Notes: generated from the letters alone by a model not told the origin. 18,006 bases of DNA from Bacteroidota bacterium (GCA_018224345.1 JAGTUW010000406.1:1-18006), one strand, 5' to 3'. Positions 1 through 7,455 are shown, numbered from the stretch's first letter. A program made the numbers and translations.

Positions 1-57
1 CGGGCCACCGTTGCCGATTATTTTCGTTCGAAAGGTTTCCGCGTTACGGGCGTCTAG
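1..57 (+). CDS. C-terminal end of an unidentified protein (partial)
   Basis: The first 18 codons of frame 1 are open and end at a TAG stop at 55-57. The visible tail is RATVADYFRSKGFRVTGV. Codon choice (GCC, ACC, CGC, GTC, GGC) matches the other genes of the window, so this is probably the true end of a gene that starts outside the window. Too little is visible to name a family. It runs convergent to clpB, with about 134 bp between the stops, and a strong hairpin (138-157) lies in that gap. Confidence 0.5.
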   Translation, partial: RATVADYFRSKGFRVTGV

Positions 58-137
58 TGCGGGCAGCAATCACACGCGGCTGACACGGGTTGATGGCACC
101 GGCGACGGGGATGCTTCGCGCCTGCGATGACCGGCAC

Positions 138-157
138 GTCCCGGCCTGGGCCGGGAC
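138..157. terminator. Strong GC hairpin between convergent genes
   Basis: Perfect 8-bp inverted repeat GTCCCGGC / GCCGGGAC around a CTGG loop. It lies between the stop of the leftmost + strand gene (57) and the stop of clpB (192). The position fits a bidirectional transcription end, but neither side has a T-run, so intrinsic termination is not proven. It could instead be an mRNA-stabilising 3' hairpin. Confidence 0.45.
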
Positions 158-191
158 ACGCATGCACAGTGTGAGGCATATCCGGCAGATG

Positions 192-2804
192 TCAGAGTTG
201 GAAGGTCAGTCCCGACTCATCGGCATCGATAGTAATTGTCATTCCCTTTTCGATTTCTCCACGCACGATGCGTCCGGAAAGTTCATTGACGATTTCCTTG
301 AGCATCAGACGCTTGAGCGGACGCGCACCGAAGGCGGGGTCGTAGCCCTGTTCAGCCAGCCAGTCCTTTGCTGCCGCCGTAATGACACCATCCATTCCAT
401 TACGCTGCAGATTCGCACGCACCAGCCGTTCAAACTGTACTTCGACGATACGGTGCAAACTGCCTTTTGAAAGCGGGTGAAATACCAGCACTTCGTCGAC
501 GCGATTGAGAAACTCCGGCCGCAGTGTTTTCCGCAGCAACAGCAGCACATCGCGCCGGGTGTCTTCATAGATGCGCTCCATACTGCTTTCGTCAATATCG
601 CGAAAGCGTTCCATAATCGTATCCGCGCCCAGATTCGACGTCATGATGATGATGGTATTCTTGAAATTCACCACATGTCCCTTGCTGTCGGTCAGATGTC
701 CGTCATCGAGGACCTGCAGGAGTACATTGAAGACTTCGGGATGCGCTTTCTCGATTTCATCGAGCAGGACGACACTGTACGGCCTGCGGCGCACGGCCTC
801 GGTCAACTGTCCTCCCTCTTCATAACCGACGTAACCGGGGGGCGCTCCCAGCAGCCGGCTGACATTGAATTGCTCCATGTATTCCGACATGTCGATACGC
901 ACGATAGCGTTTTCGTCGTCGAAAAGAAATTCCGCCAGTGCGCGTGCCAGCTCGGTTTTTCCCACGCCAGTGGGACCGAGAAAAATAAATGAGCCGATAG
1001 GCCGACGTTCGTCCCCCATACCGGCACGGGAACGCAAGACGGCTTCGGACACGGCTGTGAGTGCTTCTTCCTGACCGACGACCCGTTGCCGGAGCCGTTC
1101 CGGCATCTGCAGGATTTTTTCCCGCTCGCTTTCGAGCATACGCGAAACGGGAATGCCCGTCCATCGCGCCACCACATCGGCGATATCTTCTTCGGTCACT
1201 TCCTGTTTGAGCAGTGAGCCTTCGCTTTGCAGCTCCTCGAGTTTTTCGTTGAGTTCGTTCTGACGCCGTTCGAGTTCGATCAGCTTGCCATATTTCAATT
1301 CAGCAGCGCGGTTGTAATCGCCGTCACGTTCGGCTTTTTCTGACTCGAAGCGTGTGACTTCCAGCGCTTCCTTCATTCCGCGGATTTCCTGTATCAATTC
1401 CTTTTCCGCTTTCCAATGGACATGCAGCGAACTGTAGTGTTCCTTGAGGTCGGCGAGTTCCTTGGCGATTTTCTCCTCACGTTCGCGCGAGGCTTCATCC
1501 ACTTCTTTCTTCAGTGCCACTGATTCGATTTCGAGCTGTTTGATCCTGCGGTCGATCTCGTCCATCTCCTCTGGCATCGAATCAATTTCCGTGCGCAGTC
1601 GTGCGGCGGATTCGTCGATCAGATCGATAGCTTTATCCGGAAGAAAGCGATCCGTAATGTATCGGTGTGAGAGCATCGCCGCGGCAACGATGGCACCGTC
1701 GGTAATACGGACACCATGATGGAGTTCGTATTTTTCTTTGAGACCACGCAGAATCGAGATGGTGTCTTCCATCGAGGGTTCCTCGATCAGCACGGGTTGG
1801 AAGCGGCGTTCGAGTGCCTTGTCTTTTTCGATATACTTGCGGTATTCGTCCATTGTCGTTGCGCCGATCATGCGGAGTTCCCCGCGCGCGAGCAGCGGTT
1901 TGAGCATGTTGCCGGCATCGACCGCACCTTCGGCTGCGCCCGCGCCGACGACAGTATGCAATTCGTCGATAAAGAGAATGATACGTCCTTCGGATTCGGT
2001 CACTTCCTTCAGCACTGCTTTGAGCCGCTCTTCGAATTCACCACGAAATTTTGCACCGGCGATGAGCGATCCCATGTCCAGCTGAAACACTGTTTTATCT
2101 TTTACTCCTTCAGGGACATCACCCGCCGCGATGCGTTGGGCGATACCTTCGACCAACGCTGTTTTTCCGACGCCGGGATCGCCGACCAGCACGGGATTGT
2201 TTTTCGTCCTTCGCGAGAGCACCTGAATGGAACGGCGGATTTCCTCATCGCGGCCGATCACGGGGTCGAGTTTTCCTCTGCGCGCGAATTCCGTCAGATC
2301 ACGGCCGAAGCGTTTGAGCGCCTGGTATTTTTCCTCAGGATTCTGATCTGTCACACGTTGAGAACCGCGTATGCCCTGAAGTGCCTGAAGCACTGCCGGA
2401 CGCGTCACGCCCTGTTCGGTCAGAAGCCGACCGGCATCGCTGTCGGTATCCGCCGCGAGCGCAATCAGCAGATGTTCCGTGCTGATGAATTCGTCATGGA
2501 AGCCACGCATTTCCTCTTCCGCCTTGCGGAAGATTTTTTCCACAGCATTGGAAAGATGTACACGGCCGGTTTCACCACCGTACACCTTGGGCTTCTTTTC
2601 AATGTGTTGTTGTATGCTTGCGCGCAGTCCGGCGACGTCGACACCGATTTTTCGCAGCACGGCGATGGGCACGCCGTCGGCGTCGGCGATCAACGCTGCC
2701 AGCAGATGTTCGGGTTCGAGTTGTTGATGTGCATGCTGTGAAGCGATCCCCTGTGCGGCGGTAATCGCATCCTGTGCCTTGACGGTAAATTGATCCAGTC
2801 TCAT
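192..2804 (-). CDS. clpB: ATP-dependent disaggregase ClpB (Hsp104/Hsp100)
   Basis: Full-length 870-residue ClpB, close to the family's usual length of about 860. It is the cytoplasmic hexameric AAA+ machine that, with the DnaK system, threads proteins out of aggregates. In order: Clp N-domain (about 1-145), AAA-1 with Walker A GDPGVGKT at 208-215 and Walker B ILFIDE at 276-281, the long coiled-coil M domain (about 405-525) that separates ClpB from ClpA/ClpC, AAA-2 with Walker A GPTGVGKT at 610-617, pore-loop GYVGYE at 657-662, Walker B VVLLDE at 678-683, and sensor-2 GARPLKR at 826-832. No ClpP-binding loop is apparent. The ATG at 2804 has a good ribosome site (AGGAGAAG on the minus strand) that starts inside the stop codon of the dnaJ-like gene 12 bp upstream, so the two are very likely one transcript with coupled translation. 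Confidence 0.98.
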   Translation of the reverse strand: MRLDQFTVKAQDAITAAQGIASQHAHQQLEPEHLLAALIADADGVPIAVLRKIGVDVAGLRASIQQHIEKKPKVYGGETGRVHLSNAVEKIFRKAEEEMRGFHDEFISTEHLLIALAADTDSDAGRLLTEQGVTRPAVLQALQGIRGSQRVTDQNPEEKYQALKRFGRDLTEFARRGKLDPVIGRDEEIRRSIQVLSRRTKNNPVLVGDPGVGKTALVEGIAQRIAAGDVPEGVKDKTVFQLDMGSLIAGAKFRGEFEERLKAVLKEVTESEGRIILFIDELHTVVGAGAAEGAVDAGNMLKPLLARGELRMIGATTMDEYRKYIEKDKALERRFQPVLIEEPSMEDTISILRGLKEKYELHHGVRITDGAIVAAAMLSHRYITDRFLPDKAIDLIDESAARLRTEIDSMPEEMDEIDRRIKQLEIESVALKKEVDEASREREEKIAKELADLKEHYSSLHVHWKAEKELIQEIRGMKEALEVTRFESEKAERDGDYNRAAELKYGKLIELERRQNELNEKLEELQSEGSLLKQEVTEEDIADVVARWTGIPVSRMLESEREKILQMPERLRQRVVGQEEALTAVSEAVLRSRAGMGDERRPIGSFIFLGPTGVGKTELARALAEFLFDDENAIVRIDMSEYMEQFNVSRLLGAPPGYVGYEEGGQLTEAVRRRPYSVVLLDEIEKAHPEVFNVLLQVLDDGHLTDSKGHVVNFKNTIIIMTSNLGADTIMERFRDIDESSMERIYEDTRRDVLLLLRKTLRPEFLNRVDEVLVFHPLSKGSLHRIVEVQFERLVRANLQRNGMDGVITAAAKDWLAEQGYDPAFGARPLKRLMLKEIVNELSGRIVRGEIEKGMTITIDADESGLTFQL

Positions 2805-2816
2805 TCGCTTCTTCTC

Positions 2817-3584
2817 CTAATACCGCAATCCCATGTCATTGAACAGGGCGGCGGCCTGCTTTTTCTGTTTCTCTGTCATATCGGCCGGAACGCTCAGATG
2901 CGTGCGAATATAGAGATCGCCTGGTCGTCCCCTTTCGTTGAACCCCATGCCGCGAACACGCAACACTGCCTCGGGTTGTGTACCGGGAGTGATTTTCACA
3001 TTGACGCGCTTGCCCTGCGGCGTGCGTACGCGAATCGTGGAGCCAAGCATTGCCTGGGCGAGATTGATGGGAATATCGACATAGGCATCGTCGCCTTTTC
3101 GCTTGAAAAAACTGTCATGGCTTTCGCGCGATCGGGCGGTGGAACTTCCTTCCCGCATATCACCAAAATCAAACTGTATCGTACGTCCCCCGCGGCGTGT
3201 ACTTTTCGCCGATCGTCTTGTGGCACCTCCGAAAAGCTCGGAAAAAATATCCTCGAGTCCGCCACCGAAGCCCCAATTGAATTCTTCGGCACCGGTATCC
3301 TGCTGATACCCGCCGAAGCGATTCATGAATTCTTCGTAGGACATCGATTCCGGGGCCTTGCCCGAACCGTAGCGGCGGAGTTCGTCATATTTTCTCCGCT
3401 TTTCCTTGTCTTTCAGTACATCGTAGGCCTCGCCGATTTCCTTGAATTTCGTCTCGGCGGTCGGATCGTCCGGATGCCTGTCCGGATGATACTCTTTCGC
3501 CAGTTTTCGATACGCTTTCTTGATTTCTTCATCGGAAGCGTTTTCGCCGACCTGCAATATTTCGTAATAATTCTTTTGCTTCAT
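2817..3584 (-). CDS. Class B DnaJ/CbpA-type co-chaperone with one C-terminal domain
   Basis: 255-residue J-domain protein that stimulates DnaK ATPase and delivers clients. The J-domain occupies about residues 4-70, with HPD at 33-35 and positively charged helix II (KKAYRKLAKEY). A Gly/Phe-type linker follows (about 72-160; GFGGGLEDIFSELFGG). There is no CxxCxGxG zinc finger, so it is not class A. The remaining part (about 165-245: DAYVDIPINLAQAMLG... GDLYIRTHL) resembles the second beta-sandwich domain of DnaJ/CbpA. The first substrate-binding domain seems missing, making the protein shorter than the usual 300 or so residues. It lies immediately upstream of clpB and diverges from hsp20. The ATG at 3584 begins the J-domain directly; the ribosome site is weak. 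Function as a DnaK partner is family knowledge, while pairing with ClpB is inferred from the operon. Confidence 0.93.
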   Translation of the reverse strand: MKQKNYYEILQVGENASDEEIKKAYRKLAKEYHPDRHPDDPTAETKFKEIGEAYDVLKDKEKRRKYDELRRYGSGKAPESMSYEEFMNRFGGYQQDTGAEEFNWGFGGGLEDIFSELFGGATRRSAKSTRRGGRTIQFDFGDMREGSSTARSRESHDSFFKRKGDDAYVDIPINLAQAMLGSTIRVRTPQGKRVNVKITPGTQPEAVLRVRGMGFNERGRPGDLYIRTHLSVPADMTEKQKKQAAALFNDMGLRY

Positions 3585-3600
3585 AACGATAATCCAATTC

Positions 3601-3630
3601 TGTATAGAATACTACAATGATCGTACCAAA
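3601..3630 (-). promoter_or_regulatory. Possible vegetative promoter of the dnaJ-like/clpB operon
   Basis: On the minus strand a TATACA hexamer (complement of 3601-3606) follows a TTTGGT hexamer (complement of 3625-3630) after an 18-bp spacer, in an AT-rich stretch just upstream of the dnaJ-like ATG at 3584. It would give a leader of only about 10 bases, which weakens the call. No -24/-12 match was found in this orientation. Confidence 0.25.
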
Positions 3631-3658
3631 GCAGCATCTGGCAAGAAATCACTACATG

Positions 3659-3779
3659 TTGGCACATAAATCAGCCATATTGTCATCACATACAGCTATA
3701 TTGGCAGAATACTGACATTTTGACAGCCTCGCCTTCTGAGATTCGGCCTTTTTGGCAGTTTTTCATGTCAGTTTTGTCA
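3659..3779. promoter_or_regulatory. Cluster of TTGGCA / TGTCA / TGACA motifs upstream of hsp20
   Basis: Within about 120 bp there are TTGGCA at 3659-3664, 3701-3706 and 3752-3757, TTGTCA at 3680-3685, a direct pair TGACA-TTT-TGACA at 3713-3725, and a direct pair in the opposite sense, TGTCAG-TTT-TGTCAG, at 3766-3780. A fourth TTGGCA forms the -24 element of the promoter at 3790. The density and both-strand arrangement suggest binding sites for an activator, such as a sigma-54 enhancer-binding protein. The protein involved is unknown. Confidence 0.45.
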
Positions 3780-3789
3780 GGAAATCAGG

Positions 3790-3805
3790 TTGGCACGAGA
3801 GTTGA
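3790..3805 (+). promoter_or_regulatory. Sigma-54-type (-24/-12) promoter for hsp20
   Basis: TTGGCACGAGAGTTGA matches the RpoN consensus TGGCACG-N4-TTGC with correct spacing: the -24 GG is at 3792-3793 and the -12 G at 3804, 12 bp apart. The one deviation at a key position is A instead of C after the -12 G. Transcription would start near 3816, giving a leader of about 90 nt before the hsp20 ATG at 3906. Promoters of this class need an ATP-driven activator, which fits the motif cluster just upstream. Confidence 0.6.
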
Positions 3806-3840
3806 GTGTGTTATTTGTGAAGACAAAAAGGAAGCAGACA

Positions 3841-3909
3841 ATGCCAAGCACAAATAATCACATTCAAACTTCAAGTAAATACACATTAACAGGAGGTATG
3901 ATACTATGA
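3841..3909 (+). CDS. Possible 22-codon leader ORF translationally coupled to hsp20
   Basis: A small ORF opens with ATG at 3841, eight bases after an AAAAGGA ribosome site (3826-3832), and encodes a peptide beginning MPSTNNHIQTSSK and ending TGGMIL. Its TGA stop (3907-3909) overlaps the hsp20 ATG (3906-3908) as ATGA, the classic arrangement for translational coupling. The strong hsp20 ribosome site AGGAGGT lies inside its last codons. The peptide is polar and rich in Thr/Ser/Asn and matches no family I know. It may be a regulatory leader rather than a functional peptide, or chance. Confidence 0.35.
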   Translation: MPSTNNHIQTSSKYTLTGGMIL

Positions 3910-4346
3910 CAGTCGTACGTTGGAATCCCGTCAACGAGATGATGAATCTGCAGCGCGAGATGAACCGTTTTTTCAATGGCATGCCGACCCGTCGCGAGCG
4001 CGATGAAGATTATGAGTCGGCCGTCTGGAGTCCGATGACCGACATCACCGAAGACAGCGACAAATACGAGTTGCGTTTCGATCTTCCGGGTATGTCGAAA
4101 GAGGACATCAAGATGAATTTCAGCGAAAATACGCTGAAAATAAGTGGTGAACGTCATGCCATGGAAGAGAAGAAAGAAGAAACCTGCCATCGCGTCGAGC
4201 GTGTGAGTGGGAAGTTTTTCCGCAGTTTCAACTTCCCGACGCAGGTGGATTCGAACAAAATCTCCGCCTCTTATAAGGATGGCGTATTGACCGTGACTGT
4301 CCCGAAGACCGAGGAAGTCAAACCGCGCCATATCGCCATTCAATAA
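3906..4346 (+). CDS. Small heat-shock protein, Hsp20/alpha-crystallin family
   Basis: 146-residue ATP-independent holdase that binds unfolding proteins and keeps them available for the DnaK/ClpB system. An N-terminal arm (1-45, starting MTVVRWNPVNEMMNLQREM) is followed by the alpha-crystallin domain (about 46-134), with the signature G-V-L-T-V-T-V-P-K at 126-134, and a C-terminal I-x-I anchor (IAI, 143-145) used for oligomer assembly. Length and layout are normal. The start is fixed by a near-perfect ribosome site AGGAGGT (3891-3897) eight bases upstream. It diverges from the dnaJ-like/clpB pair, so holdase, co-chaperone and disaggregase sit together. Control by a -24/-12 promoter is inferred from the sequence at 3790. 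A hairpin follows the stop by about 30 bp. Confidence 0.97.
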   Translation: MTVVRWNPVNEMMNLQREMNRFFNGMPTRRERDEDYESAVWSPMTDITEDSDKYELRFDLPGMSKEDIKMNFSENTLKISGERHAMEEKKEETCHRVERVSGKFFRSFNFPTQVDSNKISASYKDGVLTVTVPKTEEVKPRHIAIQ

Positions 4347-4374
4347 AGGCGCTCACTTCCCTTGCTCAGCAAGC

Positions 4375-4403
4375 ACTCCCCCGCCTTTTATGGGCGGGGG
4401 AGT
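4375..4403 (+). terminator. Hairpin terminator after hsp20
   Basis: Perfect 11-bp stem ACTCCCCCGCC / GGCGGGGGAGT around the 7-base loop TTTTATG, 28 bases after the hsp20 stop. The stem is very stable. The downstream tail (CTCATATT) is only partly T-rich, so termination may be imperfect. Confidence 0.75.
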
Positions 4404-4577
4404 CTCATATTCCGCCACGATACGCTTCTGTGCCGCAACCGGAACGATCACGGGAGGAGGAAGCGGTCAACATCATGCTCTGGCTGCATGATTTCATTCA
4501 TTGTGTTCATCGTTCCGTCGGATTCCGGCCGCATCGGTCACAACATTATTCCACTTCCACCGGCCCGGAAGCAACTC

Positions 4578-5657
4578 TCACTTCTGCGACTCCTTCTTTA
4601 TTTTCTTTGCCTCCGTGTTCATACCGCTCATCAGTACGGCGATGGGACGCAGCTTCTCGGTATTCTCGAACACGATTTTCAGTATCGACATCATCGGCAC
4701 AGAAAGAATCATTCCCCACACACCCCACAGCCAGCCCCAGAAAATCAGCGCCGAGATCACGAGCAGGGGACTCAGATTCAGACTGAAGGCCATGACCTTG
4801 GGTTCGATCACATTCCCCATGAGCACCTGTGTGACGACGAGCAGGATGAGCACCAGCAGCGGCATGCCGATGGTATCGAATTGCAGCAGGGAGATGGTGA
4901 AGGGGAACACGACCGAGAGTGTGCTCCCGATGTTCGGGATATAGTTCAGCAGAAAGGTCAGAAACCCCCAGAGCAGGGCGAAATCCACACCCAGGATCAT
5001 GAGAATCATCGTGGTAAGTGTCCCCGTCGCCACACTGACGAGCGTTTTGGTGATCAGGTACTGCCGTACACGCAAATCGATACTTTCAATCATCGAGGAG
5101 AGTTGCTCGGCGTGCTCTTCCTTGAAGGCGTTACGGACTTTCGCGCTCAGATTACCGCTCCCGGCGAGAATGAAAAACATCACCAGCATGATGATAAACA
5201 CATTGCCAAGACCGGAAAACAGCGACCCGGCGCCATATGTCAATACAGACGTGAGTGCGTTGATATCGATGAATTCACCGAGACTGAAGTTCTCGGGCTT
5301 GACGTCCAGCCGATACGCCACCTGATCGATCATGAGAGTGAATTCACGCAGCAATCCCAGAAGTTTTTGCTGATACTTCGGCGCCTGGCTGACGAAGGAT
5401 TCGAAGCTTTTGTAAATAATGGAGGAAAGCCCGAAAAACAGTGCGGAAATAAAGATGAATACCATCAGCAGGGCGATGATATTCGGGATGCTCTTTTTTC
5501 GCAGGAAGATAATGACGGGTTTGAAAATGAAGGACAGAAACAGCGCGAGAAGAAAGGGAAGCAGCACGGCCTGCATCTCATTGAGCAGAACACCGGTGGC
5601 AAACACCACCATGACTCCCAGCAAAATATTGGTCAGTTGCAGTTGCTTCCGGTCCAT
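4578..5657 (-). CDS. AI-2E/PerM-family membrane transporter
   Basis: 359-residue inner-membrane protein of the AI-2E transporter family (PF01594; includes TqsA, PerM, YdiK), typical length. About eight hydrophobic segments are seen: two near the N-terminus (about 10-50), one at 58-82, one at 145-165, then a block from about 205 to 330. Family landmarks are FLLNYIPNIGS (235-245), GNVIEPKVM (281-289) and LSPLLVISALIFWGWLWG (295-312). A charged, partly helical loop (about 83-130) separates the two membrane halves. The C-terminus is lysine-rich. Members have been linked to quorum-signal export, Na+/H+ antiport or unknown solutes, so the substrate cannot be told here. ATG 5657 is preceded by GAAGGA at good spacing. 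It stands alone, converging on hsp20 and diverging from the NlpC/P60 gene. Confidence 0.93.
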   Translation of the reverse strand: MDRKQLQLTNILLGVMVVFATGVLLNEMQAVLLPFLLALFLSFIFKPVIIFLRKKSIPNIIALLMVFIFISALFFGLSSIIYKSFESFVSQAPKYQQKLLGLLREFTLMIDQVAYRLDVKPENFSLGEFIDINALTSVLTYGAGSLFSGLGNVFIIMLVMFFILAGSGNLSAKVRNAFKEEHAEQLSSMIESIDLRVRQYLITKTLVSVATGTLTTMILMILGVDFALLWGFLTFLLNYIPNIGSTLSVVFPFTISLLQFDTIGMPLLVLILLVVTQVLMGNVIEPKVMAFSLNLSPLLVISALIFWGWLWGVWGMILSVPMMSILKIVFENTEKLRPIAVLMSGMNTEAKKIKKESQK

Positions 5658-5936
5658 TTCATTTCCTTCACGGTACTAGCGCAAAATTACGTCACTGGAG
5701 CATGAAAACAAATTCCGGGACGCGATGGAATCCTCCGCACCGATACAGACATCTCACGTTTTCGGCTGATGAGATCCCATGTTCACGGGTCTCCACAGAT
5801 TTCCCGATACGCACAAGCACTACAGGCGGAAATCATGCCCACCTGCGGTGCCTTGTTCGGTATCGGAAAAAGGCCGTACTTTTAAGTCTGTACCGTTTTA
5901 TACGGACAATCTGTTGTACATCATGTTCGGAGATTC

Positions 5937-6674
5937 ATGCACAGAAGAACTATCGTGAAAGTCCTGTTACTGCTCTCACTCATTGTCGGACTTGCCTCCA
6001 TGCCTTCGACGTTGGAGGGACATCCATCACGAACAGGGACTGAGGACGGGAAAACGCTTTCCAAAGCGGAGAGACAGAAGCTGGCACGCAAGAACCGCGC
6101 ATTATCCGTGCTTCGCGAGCACCTGCCCAGGTACGCCGATATTCTCGAAGCAGAGATGCTGCGCTTTGAAGATGCCTTCCATGCGGGTGACATGATCATG
6201 CCCATTAAAAGTGATTACGACGTACGCTCTCCCTTCGCAAATCCCTTCATGCGCCTGCAACTCATGCAGGTGATCGATACATGGCTGGGGACGCGCTATC
6301 GCTTCGGAGGACGCTCGAAAGCAGGTATCGACTGCTCGGGCTTTACTTCCAAAGTGATCAGCGAAGCGCTGGGACGGGATTTTACCGGGAACTCCCGCAT
6401 GCAGGCGCGACGGTTCACAGCCATCATGGACACGGACAGCCTGCAATTCGGCGACCTCATTTTCTTCACCGGCACCAATCGCCGGTCACGCATGATCGGC
6501 CATGTCGGCATTTATCTCGGTGAAGGCCTGTTTTCGCACTCCGGCTCCACACGTGGTGTGACGTTCAACCACCTCAGCGACGGATATTACACGCAGCGGT
6601 TCCGCTTCGGCGGACGATTCATCAAGCCTCCCACGGCCGATGTCGATCGCTCGCGTGTCTATGCGAATCCCTGA
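5937..6674 (+). CDS. Secreted NlpC/P60 cysteine peptidase
   Basis: 245-residue exported peptidase, probably a cell-wall endopeptidase cutting gamma-D-Glu/diaminopimelate-type links. A signal peptide is clear: basic MHRRTIVK, hydrophobic VLLLLSLIVGLA (8-20). A charged linker with a possible helical region (about 40-85) precedes the NlpC/P60 domain (about 105-230). The catalytic Cys is C133 in IDCSGF, the general base is H189 in GHVGIYLG, and the third polar residue is probably H201 in FSHSG. Other landmarks are WLGTRYRFGG (116-125) and FGDLIFF (171-177). No SH3 or LysM wall-binding domain is visible. ATG 5937 follows GGAG (5929-5932) and starts exactly at the signal peptide. The upstream 279 bp, shared with the divergent AI-2E gene, shows no confident promoter. 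Two hairpins follow the stop. Confidence 0.94.
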   Translation: MHRRTIVKVLLLLSLIVGLASMPSTLEGHPSRTGTEDGKTLSKAERQKLARKNRALSVLREHLPRYADILEAEMLRFEDAFHAGDMIMPIKSDYDVRSPFANPFMRLQLMQVIDTWLGTRYRFGGRSKAGIDCSGFTSKVISEALGRDFTGNSRMQARRFTAIMDTDSLQFGDLIFFTGTNRRSRMIGHVGIYLGEGLFSHSGSTRGVTFNHLSDGYYTQRFRFGGRFIKPPTADVDRSRVYANP

Positions 6675-6730
6675 TCTTTGCTGCAGATGCAGCTTCCAGG
6701 GAAATTTGATAATTCCCTGATTGCAAAGAT
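6674..6730 (+). terminator. Nested stem-loop immediately after the NlpC/P60 gene
   Basis: The outer arms ATCTTTGC (6674-6681) and GCAAAGAT (6723-6730) enclose a second pair CAGGGAA (6697-6703) / TTCCCTG (6713-6719). The outer arm begins at the last base of the stop codon, and the structure is followed by TTTCCTGCTCTT, moderately T-rich. It may be the gene's own terminator or a 3'-end stabilising structure, ahead of the larger hairpin at 6753. Confidence 0.5.
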
Positions 6731-6752
6731 TTCCTGCTCTTCCGACAACAAC

Positions 6753-6790
6753 AAACGTCCGGTATTCCATAAGCTGAATACCGGACGTTT
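6753..6790. terminator. Bidirectional terminator between NlpC/P60 and the hydroxylase
   Basis: Perfect 15-bp stem AAACGTCCGGTATTC / GAATACCGGACGTTT with an 8-base loop, midway between two convergent genes. The stem ends in AAA/TTT, so each strand gives a short U-run at the hairpin base, as expected for a two-way intrinsic terminator. Confidence 0.85.
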
Positions 6791-6825
6791 CATATTCATC
6801 TCTATCCTTGCAGACTGAGGGACGA

Positions 6826-7455
6826 TTATGTGCGTTTGCTATTCCGTCTGAGTCCGGTACGAAACACCACATCCCAGAGAGGTGAACTGACGCCGAACCC
6901 CCGTTCCGGATCCTGGAAATGATGCCGCATGTGCCATTCGCGTATGCGGCCGAAGATACGTCCCTTGACCGGAAAATGATGCACCGCGTAATGTGTCATG
7001 TCGTAGAAGAGATAGCCGATGAGGAACCCGGCGGTGAATGGTGCGGCAAGCGCCGCGCCGAGTAAGAGAACGAACAGCAGGTAGAACAGCGCGGCGAGCG
7101 GAAGACTCACCGATGGGACCATGACCAGGCGCAACGGGTCACTTGGGTAATCATGATGAACGCCATGAAACATCCAGTGAATGCGCCGTCCCCTGACGCT
7201 CTTCGGCTCGTAATGAAACACAAATCGATGCAGCGCGTATTCGGTAAAGGTCCAGAAAAAAAGACCACCTGCCGCGGTGAGCAGAACCGTTCCCGTCGTC
7301 AGATGGTAATGGACGGAAGCCACATACAGAAATGCGGTGATGATGGGAATGAAAAGCAATGGAGGAACAGCCCAATGCACGCGGGAGAAAAACTCCACGA
7401 CATTATTTTCGAACATTTGGGGTGTTTCCTTCGTGTTGGAAACATACATTTTCAT
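6826..7455 (-). CDS. Fatty acid hydroxylase / sterol desaturase family membrane protein (FA2H type)
   Basis: About 209-residue integral membrane di-metal oxygenase (PF04116). The histidine clusters expected to hold two irons are all present: H76-x4-H81 (HRFVFH), H93-x3-H97 (HWMFH), H97-x2-H100-H101 (HGVHH), H155-x3-H159-H160 (HYAVHH) and H175-x2-H178-H179 (HMRHH). Hydrophobic helices lie at about 30-48, 54-72, 115-137 and 138-152. The pattern is closest to fatty-acid 2-hydroxylases, so 2-hydroxylation of a lipid acyl chain is likely but not proven. I start it at ATG 7455 (MKMYVSN; an alternative ATG is at 7449) because family similarity begins there. The frame stays open to a GTG at 7782, but that extension shows no family features and starts right beside the terminator of the upstream gene. 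The ribosome site is weak. Confidence 0.88.
   Translation of the reverse strand: MKMYVSNTKETPQMFENNVVEFFSRVHWAVPPLLFIPIITAFLYVASVHYHLTTGTVLLTAAGGLFFWTFTEYALHRFVFHYEPKSVRGRRIHWMFHGVHHDYPSDPLRLVMVPSVSLPLAALFYLLFVLLLGAALAAPFTAGFLIGYLFYDMTHYAVHHFPVKGRIFGRIREWHMRHHFQDPERGFGVSSPLWDVVFRTGLRRNSKRT

Noticed and set aside
1716..2741. 341-codon open frame on the + strand opposite clpB
   Set aside because: It lies wholly antisense to the highly conserved ClpB coding sequence, has no domain or ribosome site, and its composition is what a mirrored codon-biased gene gives.
2790..3620. 276-codon + strand frame opposite the dnaJ-like gene
   Set aside because: Shadow of a gene with a clear J-domain and HPD motif; no independent evidence of coding.
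3659..3675. TTGGCACATAAATCAGC as a second sigma-54 promoter
   Set aside because: The -24 half is good but no TTGC-like -12 element occurs at the right spacing, so I count it only as part of the motif array.
4553..4570. CTTCC-N8-GGAAG repeat just after the AI-2E stop as a terminator
   Set aside because: Only a 5-bp stem and no T-run on the minus strand.
4362..5705. 447-codon open frame on the + strand opposite the AI-2E transporter
   Set aside because: It is very rich in His, Gln, Glu and Asp, the mirror image of a hydrophobic membrane protein. It begins inside the hsp20 terminator region and has no recognisable domain.
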